52,188 bases of DNA. It comes from Bacteroidota bacterium (GTDB taxonomy: Bacteria > Bacteroidota > Bacteroidia > Bacteroidales > B39-G9). Under the pieces are notes generated by a model that ran no database searches, was not told the DNA's origin, and saw nothing but the letters and a program-made list of their open reading frames with translations. The DNA is taken from positions 1-52,188 of the forward strand of contig JADFUR010000032.1 of the NCBI GenBank assembly GCA_015222055.1. The letters run 5' to 3'. The position numbers and the translations under genes are program-made. Below, piece by piece: positions 44,555 to 52,188 of the stretch (positions within the stretch are counted from its first letter, which is position 1; each line of letters opens with the position of its first letter).

Positions 44555-45085
44555 ATGAGAAAATTAAAAAATTCAGAATTAGATCGAAAAAATGTCGAAG
44601 AGTTCAAAGGAGCAAAAAAGAGTCCTGTTATTATTGTTCTTGATAATATTAGGAGTTTAAATAATATTGGCTCTGTTTTTCGCACATCTGATGCGTTTTT
44701 GGTTGACGAAATATATTTGTGTGGCATTACAGCAAAACCTCCTCATAAAGACATTCAAAAGACTGCATTAGGTGCAACTCTGTCGGTTGATTGGAAATAC
44801 TTTGCTACTACTAAGGAAGCTATCATAAAATTAAAAGAAAATAATTATAAAATTATTTCTATTGAGCAAGTTGAGAATAGTACTTCATTAATAGACTTTA
44901 AGTTCGAAAATGATAAAAAGTATGCTTTTGTATTTGGTCATGAAGTAAAAGGTGTGTCTCAAGATATTGTTGATATGAGCGATGATTGTATTGAAATCCC
45001 TCAATATGGAACAAAACACTCGTTTAATATTTCTGTTAGCACAGGTATAGTGCTTTGGGATTTTTTTTCAAAAATTAATAAATAA
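44555..45085 (+). CDS. TrmH/SpoU-family RNA methyltransferase
   Basis: This 176-residue SPOUT methyltransferase has the three motifs VLDNIRSLNNIGSVFRTSDAF, FVFGHEVKGVSQDIVD and EIPQYGTKHSFNISVSTGIVLWDF. These methylate ribose 2'-OH in tRNA or rRNA. It lacks the N-terminal substrate-binding domain of larger SpoU enzymes, which is normal for this short subgroup. The exact target is unknown. It is co-directional with arcA, ending at a terminator shared with the convergent TPR gene. Confidence 0.9.
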   Translation: MRKLKNSELDRKNVEEFKGAKKSPVIIVLDNIRSLNNIGSVFRTSDAFLVDEIYLCGITAKPPHKDIQKTALGATLSVDWKYFATTKEAIIKLKENNYKIISIEQVENSTSLIDFKFENDKKYAFVFGHEVKGVSQDIVDMSDDCIEIPQYGTKHSFNISVSTGIVLWDFFSKINK

Positions 45086-45140
45086 AAGAGATAATTATTC
45101 TAAATTATTGGAATAATAATTTAGAAATAAAAAAACATAA

Positions 45141-45177
45141 AAAAATGCTGTTCAATTATTGAACAGCATTTTTTTTT
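45141..45177. terminator. Bidirectional terminator between convergent genes
   Basis: ATGCTGTTCAA and TTGAACAGCAT pair perfectly around TTA, with an A run before and a T run after. It serves the methyltransferase gene and the TPR lipoprotein gene. Confidence 0.9.
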
Positions 45178-45191
45178 ATTGGGAATAAATA

Positions 45192-46952
45192 TTATTGAAC
45201 GATTGATTTGAAAGTTTCATCTTCAAAATATTTTGCAAATTCTATATCTTTTTTAGCTTTTCCTGCTATAGAAGCATCTTTTTCAATAGCTGTACGTAAG
45301 TTGTTATAAATAAGATCTGCATTTTGTTGATGTGCACCAATTATAGCTTTTAAATAATAAATTAAAGCATTGTCTTGATTGTCAATTTTTTTAAGAATAC
45401 CCATAGATGCTTCAAAAGCATCAGCATTTTGAGTGTTTTTAAAGTTTAAGAATTTTGCTAAAGCAAAGTTAAAAGTACTGAATTTACTACTAGCAAATAA
45501 ATTTAATGCATCTTCGTAATTACCGTTTTTAACTTTAATAATAGCTTGGTTATAACTAATTTCATTGCCTTGTTTTGCTCCAGCAGCAGCATTATAATAC
45601 TCTTGAGCTGCTTCAATATCATTGTTTAAATAAGCAATAACGCCTAAATTGTTAAGAACCATTGCATTGTTAGCATTAATTTTTTTAGCTTCTTCAAAAG
45701 ATGCTTTTGCTTCATCTAATTTGTTAAGTTTCATATTAACATAACCAACATTGTTATGTCCTCTTAAACATTCAGGATATTTTTTTACAACTGTTTTGTA
45801 AATGTTTAATTGTTCATTAAGGTCTTCTGTTAAAGTAGCAGAATACATTAATTCTTCAAGATTTAATGTGTCAGGATTAGTTTTTGATAATTCTGTTAAA
45901 ATAGAATCTGAATAACCAACAATAGAAATATTAACTTTTAATTGAGACCTTCTTAATTGAGGCATAATTTTGTCAGCAATAATAGTGTAAGCAGCAGAAA
46001 TATTTTTTATTTCTTTTTCACGTACATCAGGGTCAGAATACATTGAAAGAACTCTTAAAATAAGATCTTTATCTTGAATTTCAGAATTTTGCATTAATTT
46101 TTGGAAACCGTCCCAGTCTTCAGGAGTTGATGTAGCTTGAAAGAAATCCCCTTCTTTTGCAGCCTCTATTTTGTTTCTTTTTAATTGTTTTCCAAAATAT
46201 TTTTTAGTGTTTTTTAAACGTTTAGCAGCAAGTTTTGTGTTAAGATCAATTGCTCCATCAGGAGATGCATAAGCTAAAAGATCAATACCTTTAAATTCGT
46301 AGTTGCTTTTTTCACTTGCTTCTTTTACATAATTTTTTAAAGCAGTCATGTCTTCAGCTTTTATTTCTGAATTACGAATGTTTGCTTTGTTAATTATAAA
46401 ATGAATATCTGCTCCTTTTGATTGAGTAGTTACTCTAACAAATTTGTCATCTGCTTTAATTGATTTAGGATCTTTTTCAAGTAAATTTGCAGTTGCAATT
46501 ACACCATCAGCTACTTTTTCAGTAGGAACATCAACAGATTTATCTTTTATTGAAGCTTTCACCCTTAGTTCTAAATCAGATATTTTCATATCTTCTGTAT
46601 AAGGTATTTTGCTGGTTAAGTCAAAACTACCACCACTTACAAAAGAAATAACTTGATTGTTTGCTTGTGCATCTTCACCTTGTAATGTTTTAGATTCGAA
46701 AATTTTCTCACCAGCTTCATATTTAAGTACAGGAGTAATAGATAATATAGCTTTTTTGTTGAAGTATTTTGCAGGAAATGTTCCTTTCAAAGTTATTTCA
46801 ATGCTATCGCCATGCATTGATAATATTTCAGGAGTAACACTATATCTTACTTCTGGAGCCAATTTTACCATTTTGTTTAGTCCACCGCAACTAGTCAAAA
46901 ATACGGCTGTTAATAAAATTGATGCTAAATAACTAACGTTCGTTCGTTTCAT
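45192..46952 (-). CDS. OmpA-like/TPR lipoprotein
   Basis: This 586-residue protein has a lipoprotein signal (AVFLTSC). Two beta-rich regions (about 30-150) are followed by an OmpA-C-like segment (about 195-330) with IDLLAYASPDGAIDLNTKLA and AAKRLKNTKKYF. Several TPR units follow (about 375-530), for example HNNVGYVNMKLNKLDEAKAS. It is probably outer-membrane anchored and peptidoglycan-associated. Its codons are more regular and its G+C higher than its neighbours', suggesting strong expression. An inverted repeat overlaps its candidate promoter. Confidence 0.82.
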   Translation of the reverse strand: MKRTNVSYLASILLTAVFLTSCGGLNKMVKLAPEVRYSVTPEILSMHGDSIEITLKGTFPAKYFNKKAILSITPVLKYEAGEKIFESKTLQGEDAQANNQVISFVSGGSFDLTSKIPYTEDMKISDLELRVKASIKDKSVDVPTEKVADGVIATANLLEKDPKSIKADDKFVRVTTQSKGADIHFIINKANIRNSEIKAEDMTALKNYVKEASEKSNYEFKGIDLLAYASPDGAIDLNTKLAAKRLKNTKKYFGKQLKRNKIEAAKEGDFFQATSTPEDWDGFQKLMQNSEIQDKDLILRVLSMYSDPDVREKEIKNISAAYTIIADKIMPQLRRSQLKVNISIVGYSDSILTELSKTNPDTLNLEELMYSATLTEDLNEQLNIYKTVVKKYPECLRGHNNVGYVNMKLNKLDEAKASFEEAKKINANNAMVLNNLGVIAYLNNDIEAAQEYYNAAAGAKQGNEISYNQAIIKVKNGNYEDALNLFASSKFSTFNFALAKFLNFKNTQNADAFEASMGILKKIDNQDNALIYYLKAIIGAHQQNADLIYNNLRTAIEKDASIAGKAKKDIEFAKYFEDETFKSIVQ

Positions 46953-46980
46953 AATTATTCTTTATTTGTTTCTAAATTTT

Positions 46981-47017
46981 GTTGTTTAATACTAACTGCT
47001 ATTAAACAACAAATGTA
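46981..47017 (-). promoter_or_regulatory. Candidate promoter with overlapping inverted repeat, TPR lipoprotein gene
   Basis: TACATTTG on the minus strand (47017-47010) fits the -7 consensus and ends 57 bases before the ATG. A perfect repeat, GTTGTTTAAT (46981-46990) and ATTAAACAAC (47001-47010), begins at the last base of this element and covers the expected transcription start. It could be an operator or a 5'-end hairpin. Confidence 0.5.
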
Positions 47018-47117
47018 TGAATGTTTTTTTTAAAAAAAAAAGTTTTATTCTAATAAATTTAAAAGATTTCGTATTTTAATCCTTTTACAAATCAAATTTT
47101 TTTTGTTTGTAATAGAG

Positions 47118-47717
47118 CTATTTGCAATCTTTTTTAAGTGAGTTTATGTTTTTTTCAAAATGATTAATAATATCTTGAAAAAAAGAAGAAAATTCATTTT
47201 CAAATAGATCGTAATTTTTATGTAATGATTTTATTGCAAATTCTGTTTTATTTGGTAAGCTTGTGCGTTTAGACATTCCATTAAGAACTCTAGTAACGCC
47301 TTCTATGTTTGAGTAAATGTTAAACCAATCATTGTTTATTAATGAAGGTAATATTTGTTTTGCTTTTAATGGTAATATAGAGTAATTGTTTTTTAACTGA
47401 TCATAAAAATGCAATGAGTATTTGTTAAGAGGTATAACTGAATATGAGTTCCAATTTTTAGCCAGAAAGTGATCGTAAAATATATCAATCACAATTCCGG
47501 AATATTTCCGATATTCAGAATTAAGTCTTTGTTTTGATTTCTTTACAATTTTATGATTGTCTGTGAAGTAGTCAATTTCTCTATGGTAAATAATTCCCTT
47601 TTTTATATTTGTGGAGTATTTATTGTAATTATTCCCTTTTACAAAATCTCCAATAAAATTTCCAATTCTAAGTTCTTCGGAGTTGCCTGATAGATATATA
47701 TGTGCCAAGAAATTCAT
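47118..47717 (-). CDS. acpH: Acyl carrier protein phosphodiesterase
   Basis: This 199-residue AcpH (DUF479) family protein removes the phosphopantetheine arm from acyl carrier protein. Motifs are MNFLAHIYLSG, IGNFIGDFVKG, IYHREIDYFTDNH and the metal-binding IVIDIFYDHFLAKNW. The length is standard (E. coli 193). The catalytic His and Asp residues are in place. It is a single gene on the minus strand, transcribed away from the GTPase gene. Confidence 0.9.
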   Translation of the reverse strand: MNFLAHIYLSGNSEELRIGNFIGDFVKGNNYNKYSTNIKKGIIYHREIDYFTDNHKIVKKSKQRLNSEYRKYSGIVIDIFYDHFLAKNWNSYSVIPLNKYSLHFYDQLKNNYSILPLKAKQILPSLINNDWFNIYSNIEGVTRVLNGMSKRTSLPNKTEFAIKSLHKNYDLFENEFSSFFQDIINHFEKNINSLKKDCK

Positions 47718-47933
47718 TTTGTAAAATTATTTAAAAAATGTTAAAAACATATTGTTAAACATATAAAAATTTTTTGTTTAGTCAAATCTGTCGTAACATC
47801 CTGTAAAACAATAATTTAGATGGTAAATTGTTGCTAATTGTTTGATTATCTGCAATAAAGCAACTTTGATTTGTGACTTAATTTTTTGATATTTGTAAGG
47901 CAATTTTAATTATAAATAATAATTATACATAAA

Positions 47934-47939
47934 AGGAGG
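47934..47939 (+). promoter_or_regulatory. Strong Shine-Dalgarno of the cDPG-synthase-like gene
   Basis: AGGAGG lies 7 bases before ATG 47947. It is the best Shine-Dalgarno at any gene start in the window. Confidence 0.8.
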
Positions 47940-47946
47940 AAAAATT

Positions 47947-49287
47947 ATGACTAAAAAAAATGTTATAATAATCGGTGCTGCGGGAAGAGATTTCCACAAC
48001 TTTAATACTTATTTTAGAGGAAACCAAGATTATAACGTAGTAGCTTTTACAGCTGCTCAAATTCCAGATATTGACGGAAGAAAGTATCCTGCAGTTTTAG
48101 CGGGTAAAGATTTATATCCTGCCGGAATTCCTATTGTTGCAGAAGAAGAGTTACTAACTCTTATTAAAGAAAAAAATATAGACGATTGTGTATTCTCATA
48201 TAGCGATGTGCCTTATAAAAGACTAATGAATATTAGTTCAGTTGTTAATGCTGCTGGTGCTAATTTCATGCTTTTAGGTACAGATGATACAATGATTGAG
48301 AGTAAGAAACCTGTTATTGCGGTTGTTGCAACTCGGACTGGTTGTGGTAAAAGTCAAACTTCTCGAAAAGTTATAGAAGATTTAATGGAACGTGGTTTAA
48401 AAGTTGTTGCTATTCGTCACCCAATGCCTTATGGTGATTTGGCTGCTCAAGCAGTTCAACGTTTTGCTACAGTTGAAGATTTGAAAAAACACAAATGTAC
48501 TGTTGAAGAAATGGAAGAATATGAACCACATGTTGTTCGTGGTAATGTTATTTACGCAGGTGTTGATTATGAAGCTATTGTTAGAGCTGCAGAAAAAGAT
48601 CCTGACGGATGTGATGTTATTCTTTGGGATGGTGGTAATAACGACTTCTCTTTTTATAAACCAGATTTAACAATTACTGTTGCTGACCCTCACCGTCCGG
48701 GAGCTGAGTTAAGTTATTATCCAGGTGAAGTTAACATGAGATTGGCAGATGCTATTGTTATTAACAAAATGGATACTGCTTCACCTGAAGGTATTCAAAC
48801 AGTTAGAGAAAGCATTACTAAGGTTAATCCTAATGCAATTGTTATTGATGCTGCTTCTCCCATTAGCGTTGACGATCCTTCAATTATTAAAGGGAAAAGA
48901 GTTCTTGTTGTTGAAGATGGACCAACTTTAACTCATGGTGAGATGAAACTTGGTGCTGGTACTGTAGCTGCTAAGAAATTTGGTGCTGCTGAGTTAGTTG
49001 ACCCAAGACCTTTCACTGTTGGTAAAATGTCAGAAACTTTTAAAATTTATCCTAATATTGGTGTATTATTACCTGCTATGGGATATTCTGATCAACAATT
49101 AAAAGATCTTGAAACTACTATTAATAATACCGATTGCGATTCTGTTGTTATTGGGACTCCAATTGATCTTAACAGAATTATTAATATTAGTAAGCCTAAC
49201 ACTCGTGTTTATTATGATTTACAAGAAATTGGACAACCTGACTTAAAAGGTATCCTTAATGATTTTGTTAGTAAACACAATTTATAA
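47947..49287 (+). CDS. Cyclic 2,3-diphosphoglycerate synthase-like P-loop GTPase
   Basis: This 446-residue cytoplasmic protein is related to archaeal cyclic 2,3-diphosphoglycerate synthetase. The N-terminal half opens VIIIGAAGRDFHNFNTYFRG. A P-loop follows in VATRTGCGKSQTSRKVIEDL, then HPMPYGDLAAQAVQRF, ILWDGGNNDFSFYKPDL and VINKMDTASPEGI (NKxD, guanine-type specificity). In bacteria the family product is unproven. The gene has a consensus Shine-Dalgarno, more regular codon use (many GCT and GTT) and higher G+C than its neighbours, so it is probably strongly expressed or acquired. It is followed by a terminator at 49305. Confidence 0.8.
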   Translation: MTKKNVIIIGAAGRDFHNFNTYFRGNQDYNVVAFTAAQIPDIDGRKYPAVLAGKDLYPAGIPIVAEEELLTLIKEKNIDDCVFSYSDVPYKRLMNISSVVNAAGANFMLLGTDDTMIESKKPVIAVVATRTGCGKSQTSRKVIEDLMERGLKVVAIRHPMPYGDLAAQAVQRFATVEDLKKHKCTVEEMEEYEPHVVRGNVIYAGVDYEAIVRAAEKDPDGCDVILWDGGNNDFSFYKPDLTITVADPHRPGAELSYYPGEVNMRLADAIVINKMDTASPEGIQTVRESITKVNPNAIVIDAASPISVDDPSIIKGKRVLVVEDGPTLTHGEMKLGAGTVAAKKFGAAELVDPRPFTVGKMSETFKIYPNIGVLLPAMGYSDQQLKDLETTINNTDCDSVVIGTPIDLNRIINISKPNTRVYYDLQEIGQPDLKGILNDFVSKHNL

Positions 49288-49304
49288 TATTCATTTTATA
49301 AATG

Positions 49305-49332
49305 AAACCTCGTTAAATCGGCGGGGTTTTTT
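49305..49332 (+). terminator. Rho-independent terminator after the GTPase gene
   Basis: AAACCTCG and CGGGGTTT pair with one T-G pair around a 9-base loop, followed by a T run. Confidence 0.75.
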
Positions 49333-49355
49333 ATGATAATTAAAATTGCATTTTT

Positions 49356-50267
49356 TTAAAGAGAATCGATTGTTTTTAAAGCAGTATCTATTTTTTCATT
49401 TATTGATAGATTTCCATCTATCCAGTTTATTTGAAATCCGTTTCGTTCCATTCGCCGAAACCAAGTCATTTGCCGTTTCGAGAATTGATGAATTGCGATA
49501 TTTAGTTTAGTAAACATTTCATCGTAAGTTAAGTTTCCTAATAAATAATTTGTAACAAATTTATACTCCAATCCATAATAAATTAGTTGATCGGAAGGAA
49601 TGCCTTTTTTTAATAAAATGTTCACTTCGTCAATCATTCCATGGTCTAAACGGTTTTTAAGTCTCTGTGTTATTCTTTTTTTTACTATTTCTCTTTCATA
49701 TTTAATGCCAAAAATTAAAGTGTTGATTTCTGGATAAAAAGTGTCGATTTCTGAATTTTTTGTGTAATGATATTCAATCTCAATAGCTCTCAAAAGTCTT
49801 TTTTTTGAATTCAAGTCGCTGACATTGTGAGGGGTTTTAAATTTTTTGAATATTGCTTCTAATTCATCATTAGTTTTTAATTCAAGCTCTTGACGTAAGT
49901 TCTCATTAACAGGAACTTTAATTAATTTGTATCCCTTTAAAACAGCTTCAATATACATACCGGTACCACCACAAAGTACAGGAATTTTTTTTCTGTTAGT
50001 GATATCATTGTAAGCTGTCAAAAAATCTTTTTGGTATTCAAAAACATTATAACTTGCCCCGGCGTCAACAATATTTATAAGATGATAAGGTATTTTATAA
50101 TCTTCGAGATCTTTACCAGTGCCAATATCCATACCTCTATAAACTTGTCGGGAATCTGCACTAATAATTTCACCATCAATTTTTGATGCTAAGTTACTTG
50201 CTAAAAGAGTTTTCCCTGTTGCTGTTGATCCTAAAACAGTTATTAAGTTGGGCTTTTTTATTGACAT
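49356..50267 (-). CDS. miaA: tRNA dimethylallyltransferase
   Basis: MiaA (303 residues) adds a dimethylallyl group to A37 of tRNAs that read UNN codons. Motifs are the P-loop GSTATGKTLLASNLA, the following IISADSRQVYRGMDIGTGK, PVLCGGTGMYIEAVLKGY and the C-terminal FSKRQMTWFRRMER. The length is typical. It is convergent with the GTPase gene and divergent from the Yip1 gene. Confidence 0.96.
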   Translation of the reverse strand: MSIKKPNLITVLGSTATGKTLLASNLASKIDGEIISADSRQVYRGMDIGTGKDLEDYKIPYHLINIVDAGASYNVFEYQKDFLTAYNDITNRKKIPVLCGGTGMYIEAVLKGYKLIKVPVNENLRQELELKTNDELEAIFKKFKTPHNVSDLNSKKRLLRAIEIEYHYTKNSEIDTFYPEINTLIFGIKYEREIVKKRITQRLKNRLDHGMIDEVNILLKKGIPSDQLIYYGLEYKFVTNYLLGNLTYDEMFTKLNIAIHQFSKRQMTWFRRMERNGFQINWIDGNLSINEKIDTALKTIDSL

Positions 50268-50381
50268 AATTTTTTTATTGAATTTTCAAGATACACACCT
50301 AAAATAATTTTTTATTTAAATGATTTATAATTAACTGGTTATTTCTTTATGCAAAACTAATTATTTTTTTGTAGATTTTAG

Positions 50382-50389
50382 TATATTTG
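50382..50389 (+). promoter_or_regulatory. Candidate -7 promoter element of the Yip1-family gene
   Basis: TATATTTG matches TAnnTTTG, 28 bases before the ATG at 50418. No TTTG is seen at the usual distance. Confidence 0.4.
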
Positions 50390-50417
50390 TATTGAACCAA
50401 ATTAAAACATATTAATT

Positions 50418-50993
50418 ATGGATTTTAATAAAATATATAATCGTGTAAAGAATATTATTGTTAAACCTGATGACGAATGGCTTATTATTAAAGCGGAGAC
50501 AGAAGATAAAAACGAAGTGCTTTGTAATTATGCATTACCTTTGTTGGGTTTAATTGCCATTTCATCGTTAATAGGAAGTGCAATTACTAAATTGCCTTTA
50601 GGAAATTCGTTTCTTAGCGTTTTAATAACGGCAATAATTATTTTTGTTGTTCAATTTTTAGTAATGTATTTATCTGCATTTATTATTAATGAATTGGCAC
50701 CGAGTTTCGGATCAAAAAAGAATATTAATTCGGCATTCAAATTAGTTATTTATGCCTCAACAGCTTCTTATGTTGCTTCAATATTTAGCGGATTATTTCC
50801 AAAGTTATCTGTTTTGTTGAGCATCTTTGGATTGTATTCAATATATTTGTTTTGGATTGGTTTAACTGCCATGATGGAGACTCCTGAGAATAAAAAAGTT
50901 GCTTATATTATTGTTTCTTTTTTAATTATTGTTGTAATAAATCTTGTTTTATGGGCTATTTTCGGAGCTATTGGTTTGGCAAGTATGCTTTAG
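50418..50993 (+). CDS. Yip1-family membrane protein
   Basis: This 191-residue protein has five predicted membrane helices after a cytoplasmic N-terminus with NRVKNIIVKPDDEWLIIKAE. That phrase is the opening of Bacteroidota Yip1-domain proteins. The function is unknown. It is a single gene ending at a terminator. Confidence 0.85.
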   Translation: MDFNKIYNRVKNIIVKPDDEWLIIKAETEDKNEVLCNYALPLLGLIAISSLIGSAITKLPLGNSFLSVLITAIIIFVVQFLVMYLSAFIINELAPSFGSKKNINSAFKLVIYASTASYVASIFSGLFPKLSVLLSIFGLYSIYLFWIGLTAMMETPENKKVAYIIVSFLIIVVINLVLWAIFGAIGLASML

Positions 50994-51016
50994 TTAATAA
51001 TTAAAATTATTTTATT

Positions 51017-51050
51017 AGCAATCTGATACTTTATTAGATTGCTTTTTTTT
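51017..51050 (+). terminator. Rho-independent terminator after the Yip1-family gene
   Basis: AGCAATCT and AGATTGCT form an 8-base stem followed by eight T. Confidence 0.85.
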
Positions 51051-51051
51051 G

Positions 51052-51059
51052 TAAATTTG
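51052..51059 (+). promoter_or_regulatory. Candidate -7 promoter element of smpB
   Basis: TAAATTTG fits TAnnTTTG and lies directly after the preceding terminator, 27 bases before the smpB ATG. Confidence 0.45.
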
Positions 51060-51086
51060 TCACTTGTAAATTTTACAATTTTAAAA

Positions 51087-51536
51087 ATGGCTTCATCAAT
51101 AAATATAAAAAATAAAAAAGCTACTTTTCAATATGAGCTAATAGATAAATATACTGCTGGCATACAACTGACAGGTACTGAAATAAAATCTATTAGAGCA
51201 GGAAGAGCAAGCCTTGTTGATTCGTATTGTTCGTTTTATAATAATGAACTTTGGGTTAAAGCAATGCATATTTCAGAATATACTTTTGGTAGTTACAATA
51301 ATCATGATCCAATCCGGGAAAGAAAATTATTGCTTAACAGAAAGGAACTAAAAAAATTAAATAAAAAAATAAAGGAAAAAGGCCTTTCAATTATACCAAT
51401 TAGGCTGTTTATTGATAATAGAGGTTATGCAAAATTAAAGATTGCTCTTGCGAGAGGTAAAAATAGTTATGATAAGAGACAAAGCCTAAAGCAGAAAGAT
51501 ATGAAAAGAGAAATTGATAGAATAAAAAGGTTTTAA
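51087..51536 (+). CDS. smpB: SsrA-binding protein
   Basis: SmpB (149 residues) binds tmRNA and is required for trans-translation at stalled ribosomes. ATG 51087 ([18 protein letters not shown]) fits the family start; an upstream in-frame start would read through promoter and terminator DNA. Motifs are [40 protein letters not shown] and the basic C-terminal tail [15 protein letters not shown]. The ssrA RNA gene is not seen in the window. Confidence 0.96.
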   Translation: MASSINIKNKKATFQYELIDKYTAGIQLTGTEIKSIRAGRASLVDSYCSFYNNELWVKAMHISEYTFGSYNNHDPIRERKLLLNRKELKKLNKKIKEKGLSIIPIRLFIDNRGYAKLKIALARGKNSYDKRQSLKQKDMKREIDRIKRF

Positions 51537-51792
51537 AATAATTTAGTGTGCATTCATAAAGTCAGATTCAAACAATTTTAGATTTAATCCCTACGTTTCA
51601 ATTTTTTTTATTGACTATTTATTATTTTGCTTTTTCGGAATGCAATTTTAAATAGTGTTTGTCTATAAAGTTAACTATTTGTCATTTCAATCCGCCAACT
51701 GACGGAGAATAAATCTCATTCCCTTACTATTAATGAAATAAATTTTCATCAGCTCTTTCGGATTTTTAATTCGAAAGTTTTTTTTGTATAGA
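51537..51792. other. Intergenic stretch after smpB
   Basis: No gene is visible. About 51680-51720 resembles the TTTCAATCCGCCAACTGACG-type phrase of dispersed Bacteroidota repeats, and CTTTCGGATTTTTAATTCGAAAG-like arms near 51755-51779 form a hairpin. The recombinase fragment follows. Confidence 0.4.
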
Positions 51793-51897
51793 CTTTCTGA
51801 TAACAAATTTGCAAGAATGAAGTGCACACGACATTCATTTGCAACTCATTTATTCCAAAAGAGGATCACTTTAAAAAGTTGTGGAGAATCATTATAA
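51793..51897 (+). pseudogene. Tyrosine recombinase fragment (copy 3)
   Basis: The plus strand encodes LSDNKFARMKCTRHSFATHLFQKR and then loses similarity before a stop at 51895. RHSFATHL is the box II motif of tyrosine recombinases. The first 68 bases closely match 3238 downward on the minus strand, with about nine differences by eye, and begin at the same CTTTC point. This copy lacks the tyrosine-bearing end. Confidence 0.7.
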
Positions 51898-51943
51898 TTC
51901 GGGCTGAACCGAGCCTGAGAGCTCACGTAAGTAAAGCCTAATT

Positions 51944-51979
51944 TAATTTAGCCCGATGGCAACGCCTCGGGTTAAATTA
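51944..51979. repeat. REP-like hairpin beside the Y1 transposase remnant
   Basis: TAATTTAGCCCGA (51944-51956) pairs with TCGGGTTAAATTA (51967-51979), with one G-U. The loop TGGCAACGCC can add GGC/GCC pairs. It is GC-richer than the surroundings. Confidence 0.65.
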
Positions 51980-51993
51980 CAGATCATTTTGAC

Positions 51994-52006
51994 GTCCTGA
52001 AAGGAC
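51994..52006. repeat. Second small hairpin beside the transposase remnant
   Basis: GTCCT and AGGAC flank GAA. It lies between the larger hairpin and the end of the transposase remnant. Confidence 0.5.
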
Positions 52007-52015
52007 AAGTTAATA

Positions 52016-52188
52016 TTAGTCACTACAAAGATATTTTTCTTTATAACTAATTTTTTGATGATGTTTTTCCTGAAACTGAATGTATTGTTTTGTTTTGTTT
52101 TATCTTGTAACGAAGGACTTACCGAGAAACCTCCATATCCACCTTGCCATGCAAATTTAGTATAATAACTCCCTTTGTTTTTAATCCA
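52016..52188 (-). pseudogene. REP-associated (IS200-like, Y1) transposase fragment, frameshifted, running off the window
   Basis: From the window edge the minus strand reads FAWQGGYGGFSVSPSLQDKT. After a one-base shift it continues QYIQFQEKHHQKISYKE and then stops at 52016. These two segments, WQxGYGxFSVSxS and YIxxQEEHHxKxSFxEE, are the C-terminal signature of REP-associated tyrosine transposases. The last residues (KYLCSD) look like a joined C-terminus after loss of about a dozen residues. The part upstream of 52188 is not visible. Confidence 0.7.

Overview
The window looks like a chromosomal stretch of an uncultured member of the Bacteroidota, probably Bacteroidales-like. It is very AT-rich (roughly 30% G+C by eye), and most genes lack a Shine-Dalgarno sequence. 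Several start or promoter regions carry the TAnnTTTG-type -7 element of this phylum. Lineage markers include a type IX secretion (T9SS) plug protein, a glycoside hydrolase with a T9SS sorting tail, and families DUF5723, DUF4476, DUF3332 and head-GIN. Energy metabolism looks sodium-based: a complete nqrABCDEF-apbE locus, an NhaC antiporter, and a K+-dependent-type membrane pyrophosphatase. An arginine deiminase without its usual partners is also present.

Layout. 1-3.3 kb is a remnant zone: a REP-like hairpin, a dinD-like fragment, and two direct copies of a tyrosine-recombinase 3' end flanking a secreted GH5 glycanase. 3.3-9.7 kb holds a MATE exporter in a likely operon with an unusual membrane protein that joins ECF-transporter-like membrane domains to a THEP1-type NTPase, then a thioredoxin-like lipoprotein, an HD protein and the T9SS plug protein. 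9.9-12.7 kb is a large hybrid histidine kinase. 12.8-20.7 kb is the Na+-NQR locus, with repeat-filled gaps between genes, followed by a convergent small Cys-rich membrane protein that may be an NqrM-like factor. 20.8-26.2 kb has a Ser/Thr-rich DUF4476 protein, a cold-shock protein, a polyphosphate-kinase remnant, a DUF3332 lipoprotein, a LytTR regulator and a nitronate-monooxygenase-like enzyme. 26.3-33.6 kb is a minus-strand block: NhaC, an outer-membrane protein with its lipoprotein partner, GmhA and the pyrophosphatase.

33.8-36.1 kb is a second decay zone, with a lipoprotein, a collapsed tail-fibre-like gene and a GT2 glycosyltransferase broken at two points. 36.3-40.2 kb has prfB with its programmed frameshift, recX, prmC and divergent ribD. 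40.3-45.1 kb is a plus-strand run of small envelope proteins followed by arcA and an RNA methyltransferase. 45.2-51.5 kb has an OmpA/TPR lipoprotein, AcpH, a cyclic-2,3-diphosphoglycerate-synthase-like GTPase with a rare strong Shine-Dalgarno, MiaA, a Yip1-family protein and SmpB. 51.5-52.2 kb is again remnants: a third recombinase fragment, REP hairpins and a broken REP-associated (Y1) transposase.

The most notable signals are the ECF/THEP1 fusion, heptamer repeat arrays that run straight into start codons (nqrC, the HD protein, nqrF), a recombinase 3' fragment present three times with a shared 5' breakpoint, and the contrast between rare Shine-Dalgarno use and the strong ones at prfB and the GTPase. 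I saw no rRNA, tRNA or CRISPR array.
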